Below, in pieces: positions 29,101 to 44,289 of a stretch of 64,000 nt of DNA. Position 1 is the stretch's first letter; every line of letters begins with the position of its first letter. The position numbers were made by a program, and so were the translations under genes. This stretch comes from Plotosus lineatus (Eukaryota; Chordata; Actinopteri; Siluriformes; Plotosidae). Under the pieces are notes generated by a model. It worked only from the letters and a program-made list of their open reading frames with translations. It made no database searches and was not told the origin of the DNA. The stretch spans positions 55,671,001 to 55,735,000 of the forward strand of contig CM045731.1 in NCBI GenBank assembly GCA_024760905.1, in the 5' to 3' direction.

Positions 29101-30700
29101 CTGACACCGTTGTGCCAAACAAGCCCGACACCAGAAGTGAGCCAGCAATCTACCGACAGCAGTGTCCCGACAAGCTGTTTGCATAGTCAGACCAAGCCCT
29201 AAGGCATGCAGTGTACCAGCAACATTTACGCGACCACCAGTGGACCAGCAGGCCCGACACGCAGTGTACCAGCAATCCCGATTCCGTGGCACCGCAGGTG
29301 TCCGTACGCAGTGCAATCCCGACACCAGTGGACTGATCAACGCTGCAGGCCCGTTTTTGATCAAGTCACCAGTGTACCAGCAATCCGAGCACCAATGGTG
29401 ATTACTCACCAACTCACAGCAGGCTCACCAGGGTGTACCAACAATCCTTACACCAGTGTGCCAACAATCCCGACACCAGTGTTGACCATCCCTCCTGTGT
29501 GCCAGTCTCGACACCACTGTAGACCAACAATCCTCCGAAACCAAATTACCAGCAATCCCTTCAACAGGTGTCCCAACATGCACCCTACCACCAGTGGACC
29601 AGCAATCCCGACATCAGTTGTACCAACAATCCCGGACACCAGTGTACTAGCAATCCCGACACCAATCGGTGTACCAACAATCCCGACACCAGTAGACCAA
29701 CAATCCTGAGCTCCACTGTACAAACAATCCCTACACCAGTGTCCCAACAAGCCCCTACCAGTGTACAAACAATGCCTTCACCAGTGGACCACAGCAATGG
29801 GCCGACATTGCAGTGTCCCTTCGCTGGCAATCCCGACACCAGTGGACCAGCAATCTCGACACCAGTGGACCAGCAGGCCCGACACCAGTGTACCAGCAAT
29901 CCCGACACCAGTGTACCAGCAATCCCGACAGCAGTGTACCAACAATCCTGACTCCACTGTACAAACAATCCCGACACCAGTGGGACCAACAATCCGAACA
30001 CCAGTACCATGAAGCCCTAACAGTGTCCCAATCCCTACAACAGTGTCCCAACAATCCCGACACCAGGTATATAAACAATGCCGGACACCCAGTGTACCAG
30101 CAATCCCTACACAGCAGTGTACGAGCAATCCCGACACCAGTGTACCAACAATCCTGACTCCAGTGTACCAGCAATCCCCACACCAGTGTCCCTACAAGGC
30201 CCGACACCAGTGTACCAACAATGCCGACACCAGTGTACCAGCAATCCGACAGCAGTGTCAGACACGTCCGACACCAGTGGACCAGCAATCCCGACACCAG
30301 TGGACCAACAGGCCCGACACCAGTGGACCAGCAATCCCTACACCAGTGGACCAGCAGGCCGACACCGGTGGACCAGCAATCCCGACACCAGTGGGACCAA
30401 CAAGGCCCTGACACCAGTGTACAGCAATCCCGACACCAGTGTACCAGCAATCCCGACACCAGTGTACCAGCAATCTCTACACCAGTGTACCAGCAATCCC
30501 GACAGCAGTGTCGACAAGCCCGACACCAGTGGACCAGCAATCTCGACACCAGTGGACCAGCAGGCCCGACACCCAGTGTACCAGCAATCCCGACACCAGT
30601 GTACGAGCAATTCCGACAGCAGTGTACCAACAATCGCCTTACTCCACTGTTACAAACAATCCCGACACCAGTGGACCACCAATCCCGACAGCAGTGTACC
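23125..30700 (+). repeat. 23-bp array, heavily indel-scarred segment right of the gap
   Basis: The same 23-bp units continue, but many are 22, 24 or 25 bp long because of single-base insertions and deletions, often extra C (ACACCCAGTG, GTACCCAGC) or short inserts. Between about 28,350 and 29,450 some units are barely recognisable. Reading frames break far more often here than elsewhere. The change is abrupt at the gap rather than gradual. An uncorrected long-read consensus fits this pattern; an old degenerate core of the array is the alternative. Confidence 0.85.
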
Positions 30701-33700
30701 AACAATCCTGACTCCACTGTACAAACAATCCCGACACCAGTGGACCAGCAATCCCAACAGCAGTGGACCAGCAATCCCTACAGCAGTGTACCAGCAAGCT
30801 CTACACCAGTGTACCAGCATTCCCGACACCAGTGTACCAGCAATCCCGACACCAGTGTACCAGCAATCCCGACAGCAGTGTACGCAACAATCCTGACTCC
30901 ACTGTGTACAAACAATCCCGACACCAGTGGACCAGCAATCCCAACAGCAGTGGACCAGCAATCCCTACACCAGTGTACCAGCAAGCTCTACACCAGTGTA
31001 CCCAGCAATCCCGACACCAGTGTACCAGCAATCCCTACAGCAGTGTACCAACAATCCTGACTCCAGTGTACAAACAATCCCGACACCAGTGGACCAGCAA
31101 TCCCAACAGCAGTGGACCAGCAATCCCTACAGCAGTGTACCCAGCAAGCTCTACACCCAGTGTACCAGCATTCCCGACACCAGTGTACCAGCAATCCCGA
31201 CACCAGTGTACCAGCAATCCCGACAGCAGTGTACCAACAATCCTGACTCCACTGTACAAACAATCCCGACACCAGTGGACCAGCAATCCCAACAGCAGTG
31301 GACCAGCAATCCCTACAGCAGTGTACCAGCAAGCTCTACACCAGTGTACCAGCAATCCCGACACCAGTGTACCAGCAATCCCTACAGCAGTGTACCAACA
31401 AGCCCTACACCAGTGTACAAACAATGCCGACACCAGTGTACCAGCAATCCCGACAGCAGTGTCCCGACAAGCCCGACACCAGTGGACCAGCAATCTCGAC
31501 ACCAGTGGACCAGCAGGCCCGACACCAGTGTACCAGCAATCCTGACACCAGTGTCCCAGAAAGCCCTACACCAGTGTCCCAGCAATCCCGACAGCAGTGT
31601 ACCAACAATCCTGACACCACTGTATAAACAATCCCGACACCAGTGGACCAACAATCCCAACAGCAGTGGACCAGCAATCCCTACAGCAGTGTACCAGCAA
31701 GCTCTACACCAGTGTACCAGCATTCCCGACACCAGTGTACCAGCAATCCCGACACCAGTGTACCAGCAAATCCCGACAGCAGTGTACCAACAATCCTGAC
31801 TCCACTGTACAAACAATCCGGACACCAGTGGACCAGCAATCCCAACAGCAGTGGACCAGCAATCCCGACAGCAGTGTACCAGCAAGCTACACCAGTGTAC
31901 CAGCAATCCCGACACCAGTGTACCAGCAATCCCTACAGCAGTGTACCAACAATCCTGACTCCACTGTACAAACAATCCCGACACCAGTGTCCCAGCAATC
32001 CCCAACAGCAGTGGACCAGCAATCCCTACAGCAGTGTACCAGCAAGCTCTACACCAGTGTACCAGCATTCCCGACACCAGTGTACCAGCAATCCCGACAC
32101 CAGTGTACCCAGCAATCCCGACAGCAGTGTACCAACAATCCTGACTCCACTGTACAAACAATCCTGACACCAGTGGACCACCAATCCCGACAGCAGTGTC
32201 CCAGCAAGCCCGACACCAGTGTCCCAGCAAGCCCTACACCAGTCTACCAGCAATCCCGACACCAGTGTACCAGCAATCCCTACAGCAGTGTACCAACAAT
32301 CCTGACACCAGTGTACAAACAATACCGACAGCAGTGTCCCAGAAAGCCCTACACCAGTGTACCAACAATCCCGAAACCAGTGTACCAGCAATTCCTTGAC
32401 TCCACTGTACAAACAATCCCGACAACAGTGTCCCAACAAGCCCTACACCAGTGTACAAACAATGCCGACACCAGTGTACCAGCAATCCCGACAGCAGTGT
32501 CCCGACAAGCCCGACACCAGTGGACCAGCAATCTCGACACCAGTGGACCAGCAGGCCCGACACCAGTGTACCAGCAATCCCGACACCAGTGTACCAGCAA
32601 TCCCGACAGCAGTGGACCAACAATCCCGAAACCAGTCGACCAACTATCCTGACTCCACTGTACAAACAATCCCGACACCAGTGGACCAGCAATCCCAACA
32701 GCAGTGGACCAGCAATCCCTACAGCAGTGTACCAGCAAGCTCTACACCAGTGTACCAACAATCTCTGACACCAGTGTACCAACAATCCCGACACCAGTGT
32801 ACCAACAATCCCGACAGCAGTGTCCCAACAAGCCCTACACCAGTGTACCAGCAATCCCAACCGTGTCTGAGAAAGCCCGACACCAGTGTCCCAGCAATCC
32901 CGACACCAGTGTACCAGCAATCCCGACACCAGTGGACCAGCAGGCCGACACCAGTGTACCAGCAATCCCGACACCAGTGTACCAGCATTCCCGACACCAG
33001 TGTACCAGCAATCCCGACACCAGTGGACCACCAATCCCGACACCAGTGTACCAACAATCCCGAAACCAGTCGACCAACTATCCTGACTCCACTGTACAAA
33101 CAATCCCGACACCAGTAGACCAGCAAGCCCTTCAACAGTGTCCCAACAAGCCCTACACCAGTGGACCAGCAATCCCGACACCAGTGTACCAACAATCCCG
33201 ACACCGTGTACCACAACAACAATCCCTCCACCTGTGTACCAACAATCCCGAAACCAGTAGACCAACAATCCTGACTCCACTGTACAAACAATCCCAACAA
33301 CAGTGTCCCAACAAGCCCTACACCAGTGTACAAACAATGCCGACACCAGTGTACCAGCAATCCCGACAGCAGTGTCGACAAGCCCGACACCAGTGGACCA
33401 GCAATCCTGACACCAGTGGACCAGCAGGCCCGACACCAGTGTACAAACAATGACAGCAGTGTCCCAGAAAGCCCTACACCAGTGTACCAGCAATCCCTAC
33501 ACCAGTGTACAAAGCAATTCCTTCACCAGTAGACCAGTAATCATGACAGTTCCAACTGGCCCACCAGTGTCCCAGCAATCCCGACACCAGTGGACCAGCA
33601 ATCCCGACACCAGTGTACCAACAATCCTGACACCAGTGTATAAACAATCCCGACACCAGTGGACCAACAATCCCTACTCCAGTGTCCCAACAAGCACTAC

Positions 33701-36400
33701 ACCAGTGGACCAGCAATCCCTACACCAGTGTACCAACAAAGCCCGACACCAGTGTACCAGCAATCCCGACAGCAGTGTCCCGACAAGCCCGACACCAGTG
33801 GACCAGCAAGCCCTACACCAGTGTACCAGCAATCCCGACAGCAGTGTCCCGACAAGCCCGACACCAGTGGACCAGCAATCCGACACCAGTGTACCAACAA
33901 TCCCGACAGCAGTGTCCCAACAATCCTGACTCCACTGTACAAACAATCCCTACACCAGTGGACCAGCAATCCCGACAGCCAGTGGACCAGCAAGACAGCT
34001 CTACACCAGTGTACCAGCAATCCCGACACCAGTGTACCAGCAATCCTACAGCAGTGTACCAACAATCCTGACACCAGTGTACAAACAATCCCGACAGCAG
34101 TGTCCCAACAAGCCCTACACCAGTGTACCAGCAATCCCGACACCAGTGTACCAGCAATTCCTTCACCAGTCGACCAGTAATCATGACCAGTCGATTCCAA
34201 CTCAAATGCCACCAGTGTCCCAACAATCCCGACACCAGTGGACCAGCAGGCCCGACACCAGTGTACCAGCAATCCCGACACCAGTGTACCAGCAATCCCG
34301 CCAGCAGTGTACCAACAATCCTGACTCCACTGTACAAACAATCCCGACACCAGTGGACCACCAATCCACGACACCAGTGTACCAACAATCTCAAACCAGT
34401 GTACCAACAATCCTTACTCCACTGTACAAACAATCCCTACAACAGTGTCCCAACAAGCCCTACACCAGTGTACAAACAATGCCGACACCAGTGTACCAGC
34501 AATCCCGACAGCAGTGTCCCGACAAGCCCGACACCAGTGGACCAGCAATCCCGACACCAGTGGACCAGCAGGCCCGACACCAGTGTACCAGCAATCCCGA
34601 CAGCAGTGTACCAACAATCCTGACTCCACTGTACAAACAATCCCGACACCAGTGGACCAGCAATCCCAACAGCAGTGGACCAGCAATCCCTACAGCAGTG
34701 TACCAGCAAGCTCTACACCAGTGTACCAGCATTCCCGACACCAGTGTACCAGCAATCCCGACACCAGTGTACCAGCAATCCCGACAGCAGTGTACCAACA
34801 ATCCTGACTCCACTGTACAAACAATCCCGACACCAGTGGACCAGCAATCCCAACAGCAGTGGACCAGCAATCCCTACAGCAGTGTAATACCAGCAAGCTC
34901 TACACCAGTGTACCAGCAATCCCGACACCAGTGTACCAGCAATCCCTACAGCAGTGTACCAACAATCCTGACTCCACTGTACAAACAATCCCGACACCAG
35001 TGGACCAGCAATCCCAACAGCAGTGGACCAGCAATCCCTACAGCAGTGTACCAGCAAGCTCTACACCAGTGTACCAGCAATACCGACACCAGTGTACCAG
35101 CAGGCCCGACACCAGTGTACCAGCAATCCCGACTCACTGTACAAACAATCCCGACACCAGTGGACCAGCAATCCCAACAGCAGTGGACCAGCAATCCCTA
35201 CAGCAGTGTACCAGCAAACTCTACACCAGTGTACCAGCAATCCCGACACCAGTGTACCAGCAATCCCTACAGCAGTGTACCAACAATCCTGACACCAGTG
35301 TACAAACAATACCGACAGCAGTGTCCCAGAAAGCTCCTACACCAGTGTACCAGCAATCCCGACACCAGTGTACCAGCAATTCCTTCACCAGTCGACCAGT
35401 AATCATGACTGTTCCAATCCGTCCCACCAGTGTCCCAAGCAATCCCGACACCAGTGGACCAGCAGGCCCGACACCAGTGTACCAGCAATCCCGACACCAG
35501 TGTACCAGCAATCCCGACAGCAGTGTACCAACAATCCGACACCAGTGTCCCGACACCAGTGTCCCAGCAAGCCCTACACCAGTGTACCAGCAATACCGAC
35601 ACCAGTGGACCAGCAGGCCCGACACCAGTGTACCAGCAATCCCGACAGCAGTGTACCAACAATCCTGACACCACTGTATAAACAATCCCGACACCAGTGG
35701 ACCAGCAATCCCGACACCAGTGTACCAACAATCCCGACACCGGTGTACCAGCAATATCCTGACTCACCACTGCTCCACCAGTAACAATCCAACTGGCCCA
35801 CCAGTGTACAAAGGCAAGCAATCCCGACAGCAGTGTCCCAGCAAGCTCTACACCAGTGTACCAGCACCCGACAGCAGTGTACCAACAATCCCGACACCAG
35901 TGTACCAGGCAATCCCGACACCAGTGTACCAACAATCCTGACACCAGTGTACAAACAATCCCGACACAGTGTCCCGACAAGCCCGACACCAGTGGACCAG
36001 CAATCCCGACAGCAGTGTACCAACAATCCTGACACCAGTGTACCAGCAATCCGGACACCAGTGGACCAACAATCCCGACACCAGTGTCCCAACAAGCACT
36101 ACACCAGTGGACCAGCAAATCCCTACACCAGTTGTACCAGCAATCCAAACCAGTAGACCCAACAATCCCGACTCCACTGTACAAACAATCCCAAACAACA
36201 GTGTCCCAGCAATCCCTACTCCAGTGTACAAACAATCCCGACACCAGTGGACCAGCAATCCCGACACCAGTGTACCAGCAATCCCGACACCAGTGGACCA
36301 GCAGGCCCGACACCAGTGTACCAGCAATCCCGACACCAGTGGACCAACAATCCCGACACCAGTGTACCCAACAATCCCTACACCAGTGTACCAGCAATCT
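30700..36400 (+). repeat. 23-bp array, lightly indel-scarred segment
   Basis: Units return to near-consensus but scattered one- or two-base indels remain, for example near 30,880, 31,140, 31,770, 33,370, 33,450 and 34,885. Parts follow clean sequence elsewhere: 34.0-35.6 kb follows 3.2-4.8 kb at an offset close to 30,785, and 32.4-33.4 kb resembles 1.8-2.75 kb. This segment links the noisy region to the clean copy that starts near 36.4 kb. Confidence 0.85.
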
Positions 36401-38995
36401 CTACACCAGTGTACCAGCAATCCCGACACCAGTGTACCAGCAATCCCTACAGCAGTGTACCAACAAGCCCTACACCAGTGTACAAACAATGCCGACACCA
36501 GTGTACCAGCAATCCCGACAGCAGTGTCCCGACAAGCCCGACACCAGTGGACCAGCAATCTCGACACCAGTGGACCAGCAGGCCCGACACCAGTGTACCA
36601 GCAATCCCGACACCAGTGTCCCAGAAAGCCCTACACCAGTGTCCCAGCAATCCCGACAGCAGTGTACCAACAATCCTGACACCACTGTATAAACAATCCC
36701 GACACCAGTGGACCAACAATCCCAACAGCAGTGGACCAGCAATCCCTACAGCAGTGTACCAGCAAGCTCTACACCAGTGTACCAGCATTCCCGACACCAG
36801 TGTACCAGCAATCCCGACACCAGTGTACCAGCAATCCCGACAGCAGTGTACCAACAATCCTGACTCCACTGTACAAACAATCCCGACACCAGTGGACCAG
36901 CAATCCCAACAGCAGTGGACCAGCAATCCCTACAGCAGTGTACCAGCAAGCTCTACACCAGTGTACCAGCAATCCCGACACCAGTGTACCAGCAATCCCT
37001 ACAGCAGTGTACCAACAATCCTGACTCCACTGTACAAACAATCCCGACACCAGTGGACCAGCAATCCCAACAGCAGTGGACCAGCAATCCCTACAGCAGT
37101 GTACCAGCAAGCTCTACACCAGTGTACCAGCATTCCCGACACCAGTGTACCAGCAATCCCGACACCAGTGTACCAGCAATCCCGACAGCAGTGTACCAAC
37201 AATCCTGACTCCACTGTACAAACAATCCCGACACCAGTGGACCAGCAATCCCAACAGCAGTGGACCAGCAATCCCTACAGCAGTGTACCAGCAAACTCTA
37301 CACCAGTGTACCAGCAATCCCGACACCAGTGTACCAGCAATCCCTACAGCAGTGTACCAACAATCCTGACACCAGTGTACAAACAATACCGACAGCAGTG
37401 TCCCAGAAAGCCCTACACCAGTGTACCAGCAATCCCGACACCAGTGTACCAGCAATTCCTTCACCAGTCGACCAGTAATCATGACTGTTCCAATCCGTCC
37501 ACCAGTGTCCCAACAATCCCGACACCAGTGGACCAGCAGGCCCGACACCAGTGTACCAGCAATCCCGACACCAGTGTACCAGCAATCCCGCCAGCAGTGT
37601 ACCAACAATCTCGACACCAGTGTACCAGCAATCCCGACAGCAGTGTCCCGACAAGCCCGACACCAGTGGACCAGCAATCTCGACACCAGTGGACCAGCAG
37701 GCCCGACACCAGTGTACCAGCAATCCCGACACCAGTGTACCAGCAATTCCGACAGCAGTGTACCAACAATCCTTACTCCACTGTACAAACAATCCCTACA
37801 ACAGTGTCCCAACAAGCCCTACACCAGTGTACAAACAATGCCGACACCAGTGTCCCAGCAATCCCGACAGCAGTGTACCAACAATCCTGACACCACTGTA
37901 TAAACAATCCCGACACCAGTGGACCAACAATCCCTACAACAGTGTCCCAACAAGCACTACACCAGTGGACGAGCAATCCCTACACCATTGTCTGAGAAAG
38001 CCCGACACCAGTGTCCCAGCAATCCCGACAGCAGTGTCCCGACAAGCCCGACACCAGTGTCCCAGCAAGCCCTACACCAGTGTACCAGCAATACCGACAC
38101 CAGTGGACCAGCAGGCCCGACACCAGTGTACCAGCAATCCCGACAGCAGTGTACCAACAATCCTGACTCCACTGTACAAACAATCCCGACACGAGTAGAC
38201 CACCAATCCCGACACCAGTGTAGAAACAATCCCTACAACAGTGTCCCAACAAGCCCTACACCAGTGTACAAACAATGCCGACACCAGTGTACCAGCAATC
38301 CCGACAGCAGTGTCCCGACAAGCCCGACACCAGTGGACCAGCAATCCCGACACCAGTGTACCAGCAATCCCGAAACCAGTAAACCAACAATCCTGACTCC
38401 ACTGTACAAACAATCCCAACAACAGTGTCCCAACAAGCCCTACACCAGTGTACAAACAATGCCGACACCAGTGTACCAGCAATCCCGACAGCAGTGTCCC
38501 GACAAGCCCGACACCAGTGGACCAGCAATCTCTACACCAGTGGACCAGCAGGCCCGACACCAGTGTACCAGCAATCCCGACACCAGTGTACCAGCAATCC
38601 CGACAGCAGTGTACCAACAATCCTGACTCCACTGTACAAACAATCCGGACACCAGTGGACCACCAATCCCGACAGCAGTGTCCCGACAAGCCCGACACCA
38701 GTGTCCCAGCAAGCCCTACACCAGTCTACCAGCAATCCCGACACCAGTGTCCCAGAAAGCCCTACACCAGTGTACCAACAATCCCGAAACCAGTAGACCA
38801 ACAATCCTGACTCCACTGTACAAACAATCCCTACAACAGTGTCCCAACAAGCCCTACACCAGTGTACAAACAATGCCGACACCAGTGTACCAGCAATCCC
38901 GACAGCAGTGTCCCGACAAGCCCGACACCAGTGGACCAGCAATCTCGACACCAGTGGACCAGCAGGCCCGACACCAGTGTACCAGCAATCCCGAC

Positions 38996-41900
38996 ACCAG
39001 TGTACCAGCAATCCCGACAGCAGTGGACCAACAATCCTGACTCCACTGTACAAACAATCCCGACACCAGTGGACCACCAATCCCGACACCAGTGTACCAA
39101 CAATCCAAAACCAGTCGACCAACTATCCTGACTCCACTGTACAAACAATCCCGACACCAGTGGACCAGCAATCCCAACAGCAGTGGACCAGCAATCCCTA
39201 CAGCAGTGTACCAGCAAGCTCTACACCAGTGTACCAGCAATCCCGACACCAGTGTACAAACAATACCGACAGCAGTGTCCCAGAAAGCCCTACACCAGTG
39301 TACCAGCAATCCCGACACCAGTGTCCCAGCAAGCCCTACACCAGTGTACCAGCAATCCCGACACCAGTGGACCAGCAGGCCCGACACCAGTGTACCAGCA
39401 ATCCCGACAGCAGTGTACCAACAATCCTGACTCCACTGTACAAACAATCCCGACACCAGTGGACCACCAATCCCGACACCAGTGTACCAACAATCCCGAA
39501 ACCAGTCGACCAACTATCCTGACTCCACTGTACAAACAATCCCGACACCAGTAGACCAGCAAGCCCTTCAACAGTGTCCCAACAAGCCCTACACCAGTGG
39601 ACCAGCAATCCCGACACCAGTGTACCAACAATCCCGACACCGGTGTACCACAACAATCCCTCCACCTGTGTACCAACAATCCCGAAACCAGTAGACCAAC
39701 AATCCTGACTCCACTGTACAAACAATCCCAACAACAGTGTCCCAACAAGCCCTACACCAGTGTACAAACAATGCCGACACCAGTGTACCAGCAATCCCGA
39801 CAGCAGTGTCCCGACAAGCCCGACACCAGTGGACCAGCAATCTCGACACCAGTGGACCAGCAGGCCCGACACCAGTGGACCAGCAATCCCGACACCAGTG
39901 TCCCAGAAAGCCCTACACCAGTGTCCCAGCAATCCCGACAGCAGTGTACCAACAATCCTGACACCACTGTATAAACAATCCCGACACCAGTGGACCAACA
40001 ATCCCTACAACAGTGTCCCAACAAGCACTACACCAGTGGACGAGCAATCCCTACACCATTGTCTGAGAAAGCCCGACACCAGTGTCCCAGCAATCCCGAC
40101 AGCAGTGTCCCGACAAGCCCGACACCAGTGTCCCAGCAAGCCCTACACCAGTGTACCAGCAATCCCGACAGCAGTGTCCCGACAAGCCCGACACCAGTGG
40201 ACCAGCAATCTCGACACCAGTGTACCAGCAATCCCGACAGCAGTGTCCCAACAATCCTGACTCCACTGTACAAACAATCCCGACACCAGTGGACCAGCAA
40301 TTCCAACAGCAGTGGACCAGCAATCCCTACAGCAGTGTACCAGCAAGCTCTACACCAGTGTACCAGCAATCCCGACACCAGTGTACCAGCAATCCCTACA
40401 GCAGTGTACCAACAATCCTGACACCAGTGTACAAACAATACCGACAGCAGTGTCCCAGAAAGCCCTACACCAGTGTACCAGCAATCCCGACACCAGTGTA
40501 CCAGCAATTCCTTCACCAGTCGACCAGTAATCATGACTGTTCCAATCCGTCCACCAGTGTCCCAACAATCCCGACACCAGTGGACCAGCAGGCCCGACAC
40601 CAGTGTACCGGCAATCCCGACACCAGTGTACCAGCAATCCCGCCAGCAGTGTACCAACAATCCTGACTCCACTGTACAAACAATCCCGACACCAGTGGAC
40701 CACCAATCCCGACACCAGTGTACCAACAATCCCGAAACCAGTGTACCAACAATCCTGACTCCACTGTACAAACAATCCCTACAACAGTGTCCCAACAAGC
40801 CCTACACCAGTGTACAAACAATGCCGACACCAGTGTACCAGCAATCCCGACAGCAGTGTCCCGACAAGCCCGACACCAGTGGACCAGCAATCTCGACACC
40901 AGTGGACCAGCAGGCCCGACACCAGTGTACCAGCAATCCCGACAGCAGTGTACCAACAATCCTGACTCCACTGTACAAACAATCCCGACACCAGTGGACC
41001 AGCAATCCCTACAGCAGTGTACCAGCAAGCTCTACACCAGTGTACCAGCATTCCCGACACCAGTGTACCAGCAATCCCGACACCAGTGTACCAGCAATCC
41101 CGACAGCAGTGTACCAACAATCCTGACTCCACTGTACAAACAATCCCGACACCAGTGGACCAGCAATCCCAACAGCAGTGGACCAGCAATCCCTACAGCA
41201 GTGTACCAGCAAGCTCTACACCAGTGTACCAGCAATCCCGACACCAGTGTACCAGCAATCCCTACAGCAGTGTACCAACAATCCTGACTCCACTGTACAA
41301 ACAATCCCGACACCAGTGGACCAGCAATCCCAACAGCAGTGGACCAGCAATCCCTACAGCAGTGTACCAGCAAGCTCTACACCAGTGTACCAGCATTCCC
41401 GACACCAGTGTACCAGCAATCCCGACACCAGTGTACCAGCAATCCCGACAGCAGTGTACCAACAATCCTGACTCCACTGTACAAACAATCCCGACACCAG
41501 TGGACCAGCAATCCCAACAGCAGTGGACCAGCAATCCCTACAGCAGTGTACCAGCAAACTCTACACCAGTGTACCAGCAATCCCGACACCAGTGTACCAG
41601 CAATCCCTACAGCAGTGTACCAACAATCCTGACACCAGTGTACAAACAATACCGACAGCAGTGTCCCAGAAAGCCCTACACCAGTGTACCAGCAATCCCG
41701 ACACCAGTGTACCAGCAATTCCTTCACCAGTCGACCAGTAATCATGACTGTTCCAATCCGTCCACCAGTGTCCCAACAATCCCGACACCAGTGGACCAGC
41801 AGGCCCGACACCAGTGTACCAGCAATCCCGACAGCAGTGTCCCGACAAGCCCGACACCAGTGTCCCAGCAAGCCCTACACCAGTGTACCAGCAATACCGA

Positions 41901-42526
41901 CACCAGTGGACCAGCAGGCCCGACACCAGTGTACCAGCAATCCCGACAGCAGTGTACCAACAATCCTGACTCCACTGTACAAACAATCCCGACACCAGTG
42001 GACCACCAATCCCGACACCAGTGTACCAACAATCCCGAAACCAGTCGACCAACTATCCTGACTCCACTGTACAAACAATCCCGACACCAGTAGACCAGCA
42101 AGCCCTTCAACAGTGTCCCAACAAGCCCTACACCAGTGGACCAGCAATCCCGACACCAGTGTACCAACAATCCTGACACCAGTGTACAAACAATACCGAC
42201 AGCAGTGTCCCAGAAAGCCCTACACCAGTGTCCCAGCAATCCCCACAGCAGTGTACCAACAATCCTGACACCACTGTATAAACAATCCCGACACCAGTGG
42301 ACCAACAATCCCTACAACAGTGTCCCAACAAGCACTACACCAGTGGACGAGCAATCCCTACACCATTGTCTGAGAAAGCCCGACACCAGTGTCCCAGCAA
42401 TCCCGACAGCAGTGTCCCGACAAGCCCGACACCAGTGTCCCAGCAAGCCCTACACCAGTGTACCAGCAATACCGACACCAGTGGACCAGCAGGCCCGACA
42501 CCAGTGTACCAGCAATCCCGACACCA
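38996..42526 (+). repeat. 3.5-kb higher-order block, copy 3
   Basis: Third copy, matching copy 2 at an offset of 29,097. It shares copy 2's one-unit deletion (near 40,995) and lacks copy 1's, so copies 2 and 3 are the closest relatives. Confidence 0.9.
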
Positions 42527-44289
42527 GTGGACCACCAATCCCGACACCAGTGTACCAACAATCCCGAAACCAGTCGACCAACTATCCTGACTCCACTGTA
42601 CAAACAATCCCGACACCAGTAGACCAGCAAGCCCTTCAACAGTGTCCCAACAAGCCCTACACCAGTGGACCAGCAATCCCGACACCAGTGTACCAACAAT
42701 CCCGACACCGGTGTACCACAACAATCCCTCCACCTGTGTACCAACAATCCCGAAACCAGTAGACCAACAATCCTGACTCCACTGTACAAACAATCCCTAC
42801 AACAGTGTCCCAACAAGCCCTACACCAGTGTACAAACAATGCCGACACCAGTGTACCAGCAATCCCGACACCAGTGTACCAGCAATCCCTACAGCAGTGT
42901 ACCAACAATCCTGACACCAGTGTACAAACAATACCGACAGCAGTGTCCCAGAAAGCCCTACACCAGTGTACCAGCAATCCCGACACCAGTGTACGAGCAA
43001 TTCCTTCACCAGTAGACCAGTAATCATGACTGTTCCAATCCGTCCACCAGTGTCCCAGCAATCCCGACACCAGTGGACCAGCAGGCCCGACACCAGTGTA
43101 CCAGCAATCCCGACACCAGTGTACCACCAATCCCGACACCAGTGTACCAACAATCCTTACTCCACTGTACAACAATCCCGACACCAGTGGACCACCAATC
43201 CCGACACCAGTGTACCAACAATCCCGAAACCAGTAGACCAGCAAGCCCTTCAACAGTGTCCCAACATGCCCTACACCAGTGGACCAGCAATCCCGACATC
43301 AGTGTACCAACAATCCCGACACCGGTGTACCACAACAATCCCTCCACCGGTGTACCAACAATCCCGAAACCAGTAGACCAACAATCCTGACTCCACTGTA
43401 CAAACAATCCCTACAACAGTGTCCCGACAAGCCCGACACCAGTGGACCAGCAATCTCGACACCAGTGGACCAGCAGGCCCGACACCAGTGTACCAGCAAT
43501 CCCGACACCAGTGTACCAGCAATCCCGACAGCAGTGTACCAACAATCCTGACTCCACTGTACAAACAATCCCGACACCAGTGGACCACCAATCCCGACAC
43601 CAGTGTAGAAACAATCCCTACAACAGTGTCCCAACAAGCCCTACACCAGTGTACAAACAATGCCGACACCAGTGTACCAGCAATCCCTACAGCAGTGTCC
43701 GAGCAATCCCGACACCAGTGTACCAACAATCTCGACACCAGTGTACCAGCAATCCCGACAGCAGTGTCCCGACAAGCCCGACACCAGTGTACCAGCAATC
43801 CCGACAGCAGTGTCCCGACAAGCCCGACACCAGTGGACCAGCAATCTCGACACCAGTGGACCAGCAGGCCCGACAGCAGTGTCCCGACAAGCCCTACACC
43901 AGTGTACAAACAATGCCGACACCAGTGGACCAGCAATCTCGACACCAGTGGACCAGAAGGCCCGACACCAGTGTACCAGCAATCCCGACACCAGTGTACC
44001 AGCAATCTCTACACCAGTGTACCAGCAATCCCGACAGCAGTGTCCCGACAAGCCCGACACCAGTGGACCAGCAATCTCGACACCAGTGGACCAGCAGGCC
44101 CGACACCAGTGTACCAGCAATCCCGACACCAGTGTACCAGCAATTCCGACAGCAGTGTACCAACAATCCTTACTCCACTGTACAAACAATCCCGACACCA
44201 GTGGACCACCAATCCCGACAGCAGTGTACCAACAATCCTGACTCCACTGTACAAACAATCCCGACACCAGTGGACCAGCAATCCCAACA

